Part shown: piece after piece, positions 33,385 through 41,818 of the stretch
How the letters are laid out: each line of letters begins with the position of its first letter
How positions within the stretch are numbered: the stretch's first letter is position 1
Assembly: GCA_022711755.1 (NCBI GenBank)
Contig: JAKLEA010000007.1
Location: forward strand, 62,001-126,000
Length of the DNA: 64,000 nucleotides
Direction: 5' to 3'
DNA from: Planctomycetota bacterium
GTDB taxonomy: Bacteria; Planctomycetota; Brocadiia; SM23-32; JAKLEA01
Translations under genes and position numbers: made by a program
The notes under the pieces: model-generated
What the model was told of the DNA's origin: nothing
The model's database searches: none
The model's input: the letters and a program-made list of their open reading frames with translations, nothing else

Positions 33385-34213
33385 TATTTTTCTCCTCTGA
33401 TTCCGGTTGTAGAACGTTTTGAGTCTTTTGCCTGCTCAACGCCGCCCGCCAGCCTCGGAATAGTTGGGCCATGTAATCCCAGTAAAATTCCTGGCTGACG
33501 GGGCGTATCAGCGCCGTCTCCCGGTTCAGCGAATAATAAGCCGCCGTGGCTGAGGAGCCGACCGTCGGTAGCCAGCCGTGTCTCCTGCCGATCGGCATCG
33601 TGTCCGGAAGCCTGGCCGCCAATGTCGCAAACGACGCCGCGTCGAATGCGGGGCAAAGCGCGGCAAATTGCGCAGATGTTGCCACGTCTTTATCCAACGC
33701 CTTTCTGTCCAGGCTGAAAACACTCCCCTGAATTGAACCGTAAGCGAACCAATGCTTCCTGTATGAGGCGAAGTAGTCGGCCTCCGTCCAGGCGATCCAG
33801 ACCTTGCCGTGCCCGCACCCGATGAAACCGGGAACCTCGGAATCCCCATCCTCCACCAGAGGACAGCATGGGGAATACCGGTTGCTCCGGATTTCAATCT
33901 GCCTGCAATAACACTTCAATCCTGAAGCTGCGGCGACGTCCGCCCCAATTCCGCGGATGTAAAGCCGGACTTTCGGCCATCCGCGAACCGCATGAATAAG
34001 ATCCGCCAATGTCTGCGCGTCGTCCTTGTAGAAGATTGTCCGGTAAAAGAAGTTGCCCTCGTCGTCAAGCATCTTCTGGAGGGTTGGATTCCGGGATGCC
34101 ACCTCCAGAGCCTCAGGCATCTTCCTTGCCCGTTTATCGGGAAATTCCAGAACGGCGTACCATCCGCGTTCAATGTACGCCGGTTCGCTCCTGTTTGCGG
34201 TCGTTTCGCTCAT
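33374..34213 (-). CDS. Cysteine-containing protein of unknown function
   Basis: 279 residues from ATG 34213, preceded by GAGGGG at a good distance; the frame extends to 34243. No signal peptide. A central cluster of five cysteines (LKCYCRQIE, YSPCCPL, FIGCGHGKVW; about residues 100-143) looks like a metal-binding site. Aromatic residues are frequent in the C-terminal half. I recognise no family. First gene of the tight minus-strand run that continues with the 248-residue unknown (11-base overlap), DUF1844, MBL hydrolase and tsaC. Confidence 0.62.
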   Translation of the reverse strand: MSETTANRSEPAYIERGWYAVLEFPDKRARKMPEALEVASRNPTLQKMLDDEGNFFYRTIFYKDDAQTLADLIHAVRGWPKVRLYIRGIGADVAAASGLKCYCRQIEIRSNRYSPCCPLVEDGDSEVPGFIGCGHGKVWIAWTEADYFASYRKHWFAYGSIQGSVFSLDRKALDKDVATSAQFAALCPAFDAASFATLAARLPDTMPIGRRHGWLPTVGSSATAAYYSLNRETALIRPVSQEFYWDYMAQLFRGWRAALSRQKTQNVLQPESEEKNNAD

Positions 34214-34437
34214 GGCAGCCCCTCGATCCTCGCGCCGGCACAAACTTTACCGGATTCAACCGGCTTGTTTCAAGTAATGGCGCGACTCATTCCAACGAAG
34301 GCCCCGCGCTCGCCGCAGATGACGCGACCGCTTCCGGAATGTTGCTAAATGCCGCCTACGCTTGACAGAACGCCCCCGTCCTGTCATCCTTGACATGGAA
34401 GCAAAAATAAAACTCCAGCCAGTAAAGAAGGTGGATA

Positions 34438-35076
34438 ATGCTCGTATCGGACTGGATGACACGCGAACTCGTCACCGTCGCCCCGGAGACCGAGGTCAGC
34501 GAGGCGCTTGAACTTATGCTCTACAAGGGCATACGGCGCCTCCCCGTCGTAAGGGACCGGGAGTTACTCGGCTTCATAACGCTTGGGGACATACGGGAGG
34601 CAGAGGGCGGCAAATCGTCATTCGTGGACTGGGACTCAATGGATGAAACGGCCACGATGCCCGTCAGCCGCATAATGTCAAGCAAACCATATCAGATATC
34701 CCCGGACGCTACGCTTGAGGATGCGGCGCAGATGATGCGGGAAACCAAGGTCGGCAGCCTTCCCGTGGTGGATTCCTTCGGCAACCTGGTCGGGATAATA
34801 ACGCAGGCGGATATGATGCTCGCCTTCTGCCGGATGCTTGGAAGCGGCGTCCCCGGCAAACGTTTGACGCTCACCGTGGAATCCGGAGAGGACATCCCCC
34901 GGTTGCTCCACGTCATCGAAAGCCATGGGGCGATCACAAACAGTCTGGCCGCAGCAGTCCCCGTGACAGGCGCGGAGAACCGCATATCAGTTGTTCTGCG
35001 AATTGAGACAGGCGATATGGATGACCTGCTCGGCAAGCTTGAAGAATGCGGCTGCCGGATTGTGGATGTCAGATAA
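34438..35076 (+). CDS. Tandem CBS-domain protein with C-terminal ACT-like domain
   Basis: 212 residues. CBS1 (about 4-55: WMTRELVTVAPETEVSEALE, GIRRLPVVRDRELLGFITLG) and CBS2 (about 77-132: IMSSKPYQISPDATLEDAAQ, GSLPVVDSFGNLVGIITQAD) form a Bateman pair that usually binds adenine nucleotides. Residues about 140-212 (RLTLTVESGEDIPRLLHVIE, RISVVLRIETGDMDDLLGKL) look like an ACT domain, as in AcuB-like proteins. Probably a cytoplasmic energy- or amino-acid-sensing regulator. AAGG precedes the ATG by 7 bases. Target unknown. Confidence 0.88.
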   Translation: MLVSDWMTRELVTVAPETEVSEALELMLYKGIRRLPVVRDRELLGFITLGDIREAEGGKSSFVDWDSMDETATMPVSRIMSSKPYQISPDATLEDAAQMMRETKVGSLPVVDSFGNLVGIITQADMMLAFCRMLGSGVPGKRLTLTVESGEDIPRLLHVIESHGAITNSLAAAVPVTGAENRISVVLRIETGDMDDLLGKLEECGCRIVDVR

Positions 35077-35148
35077 AAAATAACAGCCCCCGCCCGAAGT
35101 AATAAACACAGGGGGAGTACGCCGACTCAGAATCAACCTTGCTATTGC

Positions 35149-36159
35149 CTATTTCCGCCCGCGCCTGCGCAAAACAACCGTCGCGGCCAGCCCGCATAGT
35201 ATCAGTCCTGCCGTTCCCGGTTCAGGCGTGTAGAACCAGTTGATTGTGTCGTTGAAGATGATGTTCGAATAACCAAGCGTCGCGTGTTGATTCAGTATCA
35301 GCCATCCAGCATTGCTCTGCGTTGCCGCAAAACCTGTCGCGTTGTCGAAGTAAAGGAAAATGTCAACGTCGTCAACCGCCCGCTCCCCCATCCATGTCAG
35401 CGTCCAATTATAATCGTCCGCCGTGCCGGCTGTCCTGTCCAGACCGGACTGAGCGTAACGCACCCCCGCCACGTCGTCCGCCGTAAGCGTCCTCTGTATC
35501 TCGCCGAAGTAGGCTAACTGAGTCATTACAGATTCCGTGCTGTTTACGCCGTAGCCAAGGGCGGCGGCGGATTCGCGGGTGGCGGAATTCGGGAAGCTTC
35601 CGGGCAGGGAGAAGGTTGTGCTGTCAATCGTCGCCGGATTGGCGTCAAACGGGTTGTCGTCGCCAATTTCCTTCCAGAAGAAGTTCACGTCATCCCCGCG
35701 AACGTCGTCGTTCGTGCCTGGGATGCCGTCCGCGCCCAGCCCTGTTTCAAATACATTATTAGCGCCATTGCCGCTGAAAGTGTATCTTGGTCCGGCGGGG
35801 TAACTGTCGCCGAGGTTCGAGTGGCCCAACCCCAAGGCGTGGCCAAGCTCATGAAGAACTGTGGACTGGAAGTCCGCCTGTGTGGGTAAAATGCCGAACA
35901 TGTCAATATTTCCTGTCGTGGTAATCTGATTATTCCACGTGTTCAGAGCAATCTGGATATCTCCCAAAGCTTGATACGTAAAATCCCCTTGAAGAGCGCC
36001 AACCGTAATAGAGATCGGACCGGTCTGGCCAAGATAACTTGTCGGATGGGTGACTGCTGTAGGATACGCGTCGTCCACAATCCGGTATGTGAAAGCCTGA
36101 ACCATCCCGGCTATCGCGAGACACAGAAAAAACGCTATCAATGACACAGTCTTATTCAT
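35149..36159 (-). CDS. Secreted matrixin-like zinc metalloprotease with PEP-CTERM sorting signal
   Basis: 336 residues from ATG 36159 (AAGG 8 bases upstream). Signal peptide 1-22. The zinc motif HELGHALGLGHSN (H103, E104, H107, H113) is of metzincin/matrixin type. A late methionine in STESVMTQL is a candidate Met-turn. The C-terminus is a PEP-CTERM tripartite signal: TPEPGTAGL, a hydrophobic helix, then RRRGRK. Such proteins are processed by an exosortase and linked to the extracellular matrix. Predicted to cleave proteins at the cell surface. Transcribed from the promoter at 36204-36233. Confidence 0.88.
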   Translation of the reverse strand: MNKTVSLIAFFLCLAIAGMVQAFTYRIVDDAYPTAVTHPTSYLGQTGPISITVGALQGDFTYQALGDIQIALNTWNNQITTTGNIDMFGILPTQADFQSTVLHELGHALGLGHSNLGDSYPAGPRYTFSGNGANNVFETGLGADGIPGTNDDVRGDDVNFFWKEIGDDNPFDANPATIDSTTFSLPGSFPNSATRESAAALGYGVNSTESVMTQLAYFGEIQRTLTADDVAGVRYAQSGLDRTAGTADDYNWTLTWMGERAVDDVDIFLYFDNATGFAATQSNAGWLILNQHATLGYSNIIFNDTINWFYTPEPGTAGLILCGLAATVVLRRRGRK

Positions 36160-36203
36160 TTCGTGAGCCTTCCAGAACTGATGAATCGAAACCATTTCGT
36201 TTC

Positions 36204-36233
36204 AGTATAGTCGTCATTATGTGATAATGTCAA
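36204..36233 (-). promoter_or_regulatory. Sigma-70 promoter of the matrixin gene
   Basis: On the minus strand TTGACA (36233-36228), 18-base spacer, TATACT (36209-36204). The start codon is 45 bases further on. The flanking sequence is markedly A+T rich. Confidence 0.68.
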
Positions 36234-36559
36234 TCGAATTTGATTCATTATACTGACTGCGCACTCCGGACAAGTAGTTCAACATATACACTCTCATAAC
36301 CAGAAAAATTGTTGCAACCCTTGCGGACGGCATAATCTTCCTTGTCCCGTGTCCAGTGCGATACGGCGCTCGCGCCTGATCTGGAATACGCATGGCTACC
36401 CTACCGGGCGCTGCGGCTTGGGACGATGGTTTACGGAATCAACATGATTTCTCCATGTTGTGGCGATCTGCATATGATCCCGTGCCAGACTCCATTATAT
36501 GTTGCGCACCGGGCAAACGATCATTCTGAAGTTGCCTGGAGTATTGCCGCCGCGATACA
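36234..36559. other. Gene-free stretch
   Basis: About 330 bases separate the divergent matrixin and PDZ genes. I see no RNA gene, hairpin or credible short gene in it; a 73-codon frame at 36342-36563 has no ribosome-binding site and unusual composition. Confidence 0.5.
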
Positions 36560-37504
36560 ATGAAATTTAATAGAGACCGGCCGGCAAGCCGGATGCCCGG
36601 AAGAACAACATTCCATGCGACGCCGACGCTTTGCGCAATGACAAAACGCCCCCAGATAATCTGGACGCTCGGTCTGCTATGGATTTCGATCCTCGCGCTG
36701 ATCGCCCTGCTCTTTTCCGGTTATGCGCTGACGCGGGCAACCGCGGCGCAACGCCTTGCCGAAGGCGGGCGCGAGCACCGCAACATCCATAAAAAGTCCG
36801 CCGATGAACCGCCCACTGAGGCAGGCGCCGCACCGTCAGAATTCATCCCGTCCGATGACATCATAGGCAGGCTTGATGCAATCGAATCGCGCCTGGCCGA
36901 CCTTGAGTCGGAAATGCGCCTTGCCGTCGCGTCCAACCGCGAAGACCTTGACCAAAGAATTCACGATGCCATCAACATGGCCATCCCCCAGTCCCGCCGG
37001 ATCGAGCAGCAGCGAATGGTCGAGGAGGCGTTTGACGCCATCCGCAAAGGCGACAAGGGCTATCTGGGCGTAAGCGCTGCAAACATGGAGCCTGACGTGG
37101 CTGTGGCTTTGCAGGGACCGGAACTGGTCGGAGCGCTTGTCCTGGACGTTGAGGAAGGCTCACCCGCCGAAAAAGCCGGATTTCAGAAGGGAGACATCAT
37201 TCTAAAGGTTGGCGGCAGGCTGATACCGGATTCGCCGGGACTTGAGCGCGCCGTTGCTGAAATCAAACCGGACACGGACGTAGAGATAGAATACCTTCGA
37301 TACGGAACGCCTATGAAGGCACAGGTAGTCATTGCAGGCATCAGGCAACGCTATTCCGAGGCCGCGCGGCGGCGGATCGAACACTTCGCCATGCGTGAAA
37401 GCGTCGAAATGCTGCGCGCCGAGGTGAATGCGCTGCGAAGCCAGGTCAAGGCGTTGTCCCGACAGAAGGCGGCACACAAGAATCAGGAACAGGGCGACGA
37501 GTGA
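36560..37504 (+). CDS. Membrane-anchored PDZ-domain protein
   Basis: Up to 314 residues; ATG 36638 (MTKRPQIIWT) is an alternative start that places the membrane anchor directly at the N-terminus. One helix (about 33-55: IIWTLGLLWISILALIALLF) is followed by a coiled-coil-like segment (about 100-145) and a PDZ domain (about 168-255: KGYLGVSAANMEP, GALVLDVEEGSPAEKAGFQK, GDIILKVGGRLI). The C-terminal 40 residues are again coiled-coil. No protease domain is present. Probably a periplasm-facing adaptor. It ends 12 bases before the second PDZ protein gene. Confidence 0.78.
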   Translation: MKFNRDRPASRMPGRTTFHATPTLCAMTKRPQIIWTLGLLWISILALIALLFSGYALTRATAAQRLAEGGREHRNIHKKSADEPPTEAGAAPSEFIPSDDIIGRLDAIESRLADLESEMRLAVASNREDLDQRIHDAINMAIPQSRRIEQQRMVEEAFDAIRKGDKGYLGVSAANMEPDVAVALQGPELVGALVLDVEEGSPAEKAGFQKGDIILKVGGRLIPDSPGLERAVAEIKPDTDVEIEYLRYGTPMKAQVVIAGIRQRYSEAARRRIEHFAMRESVEMLRAEVNALRSQVKALSRQKAAHKNQEQGDE

Positions 37505-37516
37505 ACTCCCGCCGGC

Positions 37517-40273
37517 ATGCTCCGGATTGCGCATTCGATTTGCGCGTTTTGTATGAAACAGACTCAACATGCAAACTTATGGTTAGCATTCAAAGGCAGG
37601 ATTCTGCTGTTGCGCTGTGTGATGGCATGGGCAACGGGAGCCTTTGCGCTTCTCTGCTATCCCGCGGTTCGCATCAGCGCCGCCGAACCACCGAGTCCGG
37701 TAGACGCCGCAGATGCCGTCAAGCATGCGCCGTCAAACCCGGAACCGTTCAGGGAACACATTATCGAATACCGTATAAAGTCTAAGCCCGATGATTCAAC
37801 GTCAGTATGCGTTTTTTTCGATCGTATCGGGGAAACTGAATTTTCGACGCTTATTCTCAAACCCGGCACGATATCGCTGACTTGTCCCGGCTTTGACGAT
37901 GTTCTCAACGCCAACGACAAAGAATATGAGGAACCCCTGAAAAAGGAAGGAGTATATCTGCGGGCGCTCCCTGAATGGAAAAGCGGCGATGCACTCAGCA
38001 TTCGGGAAGACCTTGGGCTTCTCAGAGTTTTTTTGAATCAGACCTGCATGGCGAGAATCCGCGTATCCGGCAAAGCAGGATTGATGACTGAGATTACTTC
38101 GGATGGTTTATCGCTGGAAATCGCGCGGCGAATCAGCCTTGACATTATTCAAAACGATGATGATTTCGCAGCCGCGCCGACGCCGTCTCAATGGACATTC
38201 CATGGAAATTCATGGTGGTTCGCATCCAGAAGCGACGAGAACCGCGCAATCAATCCCGGAATGCTCTGCGCGGCCGGGAAACCGCAAGAACCTGCCCCGG
38301 CAGGCATGAGGCGTGTTGCGATAGACTCATTCGGGCTTGGCGTCAACTTCAGTTTCATGACTGCCCGGCCCGTCGTGCTGCGCGTCTCCGGCGACTGCCC
38401 CGCCGCGTCAGCAGGCATTCGAGTGGGAGACATACTTACAACGGTCAATGGCAAGAGCGTTCTTTCCGCAGATTCAGATTATGACCTGAGGACCATAATC
38501 CCGCGCCCGCCCGCTAAACTTGACCTGTCGCTGCACCGTCCTTCCACGGGCAAGACGATCCGCGTCAAACTGAATTCCAGACCCGGTTTATGGGCCGATC
38601 CGGCAAACCTTGCTTCCTGTTCCCGACTGCCATCTCTTTCCGAGCATGGAGACCTCCGCATGGCGCTCACGGGTCGCGATTATATGGCAGACTATCGTGT
38701 TGACGTGTCAACGCGCATTGACAGCGGCGCTGCCGGCGGTCTGGTCTTCTACGCAAAAGGCCCGAAAGACTACCATGCCCTCCGCTGGGATTCGGACTCC
38801 AATTCCCCGTCACTGAGATTGATTAAAGTCACTTCGGGAATCGAAAGCTCCCTGGGGAGTTACGAATTGCCGCCCCTTCCCGGACAGTATTATCGGCTTG
38901 GCGCGGCGATCCTTGGCTCGCGCATTACGGCATCGCTCGACGGGCATGAGATCATGTCGGTCGAAGATGTTGACGCATTCGCCGGCATGGCAGGCCTTCT
39001 GGCGGCGGGTGACGGCGAAGTTTGCTTCGACGACTTCACCATGCGCGACGCCTTTATCGAGGATATCCCGATAGAAACCGCCGGATCGTCATTCCGCGAT
39101 GATTCGCGGATGGGAGAATGGGCCGGAACTGTATCATCCCCGCCGGATGATCTGAACTGCGCGGCATCAGTTTTCAACCGCGTTCCCGTTGATTGGTGGA
39201 CATTCGGAGCGCCGTGGGAACTGACAAATCGCTGGATATGCGATCCAAGCTGGTCCCATCTCGGCTCGATATCAGGAGCGATTACATCAATCTGGCATAA
39301 AGACATCTGGAGCGGCGACGGCGAGGCATCATTCCACCTTGCGCCGATGATGACCGACGTTCTCCCGCCCTTTGAGAAAATGCAGGACATCGCGCTAATC
39401 ATGCCGAATGACATGGCTGCCCCGCTGGACGGATACATGGTCGTCTATCGTCCGGATGGAAGGAGGGTTGTGGAACTTTGGCGAAAGGGCGTATGTGTTG
39501 CGGCAGGCCGCGATGACCGGGCCTTCTTCCCGCCATCCTCCCCCTCAAGCCAGTACATTCATCGTTCATGGCAGAAGTTCACGATGGCGCGAAAAGAGGG
39601 GGATATCACATTTTCGGTCAATGACGCGCCATGCATGGTCTACCACGATCCTGATCCTGTTCCGACCGCGCGCGTCGGGCTTGCGGCGTTCAACAACGGA
39701 CTTCTCCTTGCCCGCGCCGACCTTCGTTTCTCCAAGCGCGGAATCGGACCTCAACGATTGCTTGTCCTGAAGCGTTTTGCCGATTCCACTCTATCCAATT
39801 TCGTCGAAGGAGCCATCTCATCACGCGTTGAAGAAATCGGCAAGGGATATTACCGCATTATGAATATGGATATGGCAGGCGGAACCATGTCCGTCAGGCT
39901 TCGCCCGGATATCTTCAGCGCGGAGATAAGGCGCTTCCTGACCATGAGATTCCGCGCCTCGGACAGCGCCAGGATTGATATCTACTTCAACAGTTTCGGG
40001 CGGTCTTTCCGAATCAGGCTGACCGGCCCTGAGGCCCCCCCCCCTGGCGTGAGCGATCTCAGAACCGCTGCAATCATTAGTGAATCCGAAGGCTGGAAGA
40101 ACATATCCGTTGACCTTCTGCAATCGTTGAAGACCGCCATTCCCGGAATCAAACATCCGTTTGTCAGCGATATGATGCTTGGCAACCTGTCAAATACGGG
40201 CTGGTTGTTGCTGGGCGGCGGGGGAAATGGAACCGATGCCTGGTATGAAATCGGCGATATTCAAATACGATAG
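37517..40273 (+). CDS. Large secreted PDZ protein with LamG/DUF1080-like modules
   Basis: Up to 918 residues; ATG 37622 (residue 36) is a better start for a signal peptide (MAWATGAFALLCYPAVRISA). A PDZ domain lies near 270-350 (VLRVSGDCPAASAGIRVGDI, LTTVNGKSVL). Two concanavalin-A-like sandwich segments follow: about 375-515 (GGLVFYAKGPKDYHALRWD, YRLGAAILGSRITASLDG) and about 675-745 (WQKFTMARKEGDITFSVNDA). These resemble LamG/DUF1080 modules. No catalytic residues recognised. A run of eight C's occurs at 40037-40044 without breaking the frame. Operon-like with the preceding PDZ gene. Confidence 0.7.
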   Translation: MLRIAHSICAFCMKQTQHANLWLAFKGRILLLRCVMAWATGAFALLCYPAVRISAAEPPSPVDAADAVKHAPSNPEPFREHIIEYRIKSKPDDSTSVCVFFDRIGETEFSTLILKPGTISLTCPGFDDVLNANDKEYEEPLKKEGVYLRALPEWKSGDALSIREDLGLLRVFLNQTCMARIRVSGKAGLMTEITSDGLSLEIARRISLDIIQNDDDFAAAPTPSQWTFHGNSWWFASRSDENRAINPGMLCAAGKPQEPAPAGMRRVAIDSFGLGVNFSFMTARPVVLRVSGDCPAASAGIRVGDILTTVNGKSVLSADSDYDLRTIIPRPPAKLDLSLHRPSTGKTIRVKLNSRPGLWADPANLASCSRLPSLSEHGDLRMALTGRDYMADYRVDVSTRIDSGAAGGLVFYAKGPKDYHALRWDSDSNSPSLRLIKVTSGIESSLGSYELPPLPGQYYRLGAAILGSRITASLDGHEIMSVEDVDAFAGMAGLLAAGDGEVCFDDFTMRDAFIEDIPIETAGSSFRDDSRMGEWAGTVSSPPDDLNCAASVFNRVPVDWWTFGAPWELTNRWICDPSWSHLGSISGAITSIWHKDIWSGDGEASFHLAPMMTDVLPPFEKMQDIALIMPNDMAAPLDGYMVVYRPDGRRVVELWRKGVCVAAGRDDRAFFPPSSPSSQYIHRSWQKFTMARKEGDITFSVNDAPCMVYHDPDPVPTARVGLAAFNNGLLLARADLRFSKRGIGPQRLLVLKRFADSTLSNFVEGAISSRVEEIGKGYYRIMNMDMAGGTMSVRLRPDIFSAEIRRFLTMRFRASDSARIDIYFNSFGRSFRIRLTGPEAPPPGVSDLRTAAIISESEGWKNISVDLLQSLKTAIPGIKHPFVSDMMLGNLSNTGWLLLGGGGNGTDAWYEIGDIQIR

Positions 40274-40305
40274 CGTTGTTGATGTTCAATCAGGACAACC
40301 AAGCC

Positions 40306-41592
40306 TCATTCTGTGCGAATCCAGGCGTCAAGCTGATCTGAAAGATTCGTTAACGCGCATGAATCGGTATCAATAATAACATGATCTGAAGTAAGGCGCC
40401 TTTCAAGCTCGGACTGAGTCTTGTCGAGAAGGTCCGCCACCTCAGGGATGAAAACCACGGGCAGCGAAGGATCTTCCCGCGACGGGGGATAATCAAATCT
40501 GCGGACAAGCTCGGCGCGGAGGACATCAAGCCCGAACCCGATTTTCGCGGAAATCTCTATCACGGGATAATCAGGATGCAGAGAAGCTGAACCTGCCTGT
40601 GAAGCGCTTCCTTGACATATAACTCGCGACAGATCGCATTTGTTCAGAAGAATGATTGCTCGACCCCGCCGGCATGAACAAAGAATCTCCAGATCGTCAT
40701 TAGTCAACGGAATCGAAGCATCCAGAACCACCAATGCCAGATCGCAATTTGCTATTACGCGCCTGCTCCGCCGGACTCCTTCCGCCTCCGCCCGGTGATC
40801 GGTATGGCGGATTCCAGCCGTATCCATAAGGCGCAGCGGAATCCCCTCCACGTCAAGCAATTCCTCAATTATATCCCTGGTTGTGCCCGGTTCGTGATGG
40901 ACAATGATCCTTTCCCACCCCAGGAGGGCATTCAGGAGTGTTGATTTCCCGACATTGACCCGGCCAACAATGGCTACCGTCCGTGGCGAACATAACGAAA
41001 TACCGAATGGAGCCGTCCGCAATAACTTCTCCACGGATTTCCTTAAGTCTATGATTTCAGGCTGTTTCTGCCCTATCTCAGTCGAACATCGCCGTAATCC
41101 ATCGGCGATTACTGCCAATTCGCGGCCCAATGCCCCGCGCCACTGATAAGCCAGAACTCGAGCGGCATGGCGGGTTCCGGCTGACATCAAAGCCTTCCGG
41201 GCTTCAGTCTCCAGTCTGGAAGGCATCCTCCCGCATGACGCCACTTTATTGAAATATTCAGGCTCGACTTCCTTCACGCCCAATTCCGCAAGGCGCATGA
41301 CCACATTTCTGACCGCTGTTGATCCGCCGTGGCAATGCAGCTCAGCCCTATCCGGCCTCCCGCCCAACCGGACAAGCAGCGCCTCGTCCAGCCGGTCGTT
41401 GCCTCTTACGACGAAACCGTATTGAATCCGACCTGTTCCATCCCCGCCAACCATGCCCCCGCCGTCCGCCGGCAGAAAAACTTTTCCCAACAGAACATCC
41501 AGGTCCCCGGCCAGCGCCACAACGCCAATGCCTCCCTGCCCCGCCGGGGTAAGAACACAAGCAATGATGATTTTATCGGCTTGACGACCCAT
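40306..41592 (-). CDS. Degenerate MnmE (TrmE)-like GTPase
   Basis: 428 residues from ATG 41592, where the MnmE-like sequence begins; the frame is open to 41739. The N-terminal domain follows MnmE (IACVLTPAGQGGIGVVALAG, ELHCHGGSTAVRNVV). The G domain is complete: GRVNVGKST (210-218), GTTRD (236-240), DTAGIR (257-262), NKCD (317-320). Two things differ from true MnmE: the GEFTxRAFLNGKxDL helix motif is not recognisable, and the chain ends ...LSDQLDAWIRTE without the C-terminal (F)C(I/L/V)GK motif whose cysteine is required for tRNA wobble-uridine modification. It may be a paralogue with another RNA- or membrane-related role. Divergent from tex. Confidence 0.82.
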   Translation of the reverse strand: MGRQADKIIIACVLTPAGQGGIGVVALAGDLDVLLGKVFLPADGGGMVGGDGTGRIQYGFVVRGNDRLDEALLVRLGGRPDRAELHCHGGSTAVRNVVMRLAELGVKEVEPEYFNKVASCGRMPSRLETEARKALMSAGTRHAARVLAYQWRGALGRELAVIADGLRRCSTEIGQKQPEIIDLRKSVEKLLRTAPFGISLCSPRTVAIVGRVNVGKSTLLNALLGWERIIVHHEPGTTRDIIEELLDVEGIPLRLMDTAGIRHTDHRAEAEGVRRSRRVIANCDLALVVLDASIPLTNDDLEILCSCRRGRAIILLNKCDLSRVICQGSASQAGSASLHPDYPVIEISAKIGFGLDVLRAELVRRFDYPPSREDPSLPVVFIPEVADLLDKTQSELERRLTSDHVIIDTDSCALTNLSDQLDAWIRTE

Positions 41593-41818
41593 GACCGCGC
41601 AATTATAATCCGCGTCCCTGCTTTCAATAAAGACAGGAACTTTTCGATAAACGAAGACCCCGCTTTGGGGAGGAATGCCCAGACGTCCCGCCTTCAGATG
41701 GTAGCCAACCTGAGACGGTCTTGTCTGTCTCTCATCCACACTTTTTGCGACACACGGATTCCCCTTTCATCAAATGCGCCGCCGACGCTACCGTACGGCG
41801 GAGCGCAGGTAGGCCAAA

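Noticed and set aside
34363-34395. Two TTGACA boxes upstream of the CBS/ACT gene as a promoter
   Set aside because: Neither TTGACA has a convincing -10 at 16-19 bases.
36342-36563. 73-codon open frame before the PDZ gene
   Set aside because: No ribosome-binding site, cysteine/methionine-rich random composition, and it runs into the start of the PDZ gene.
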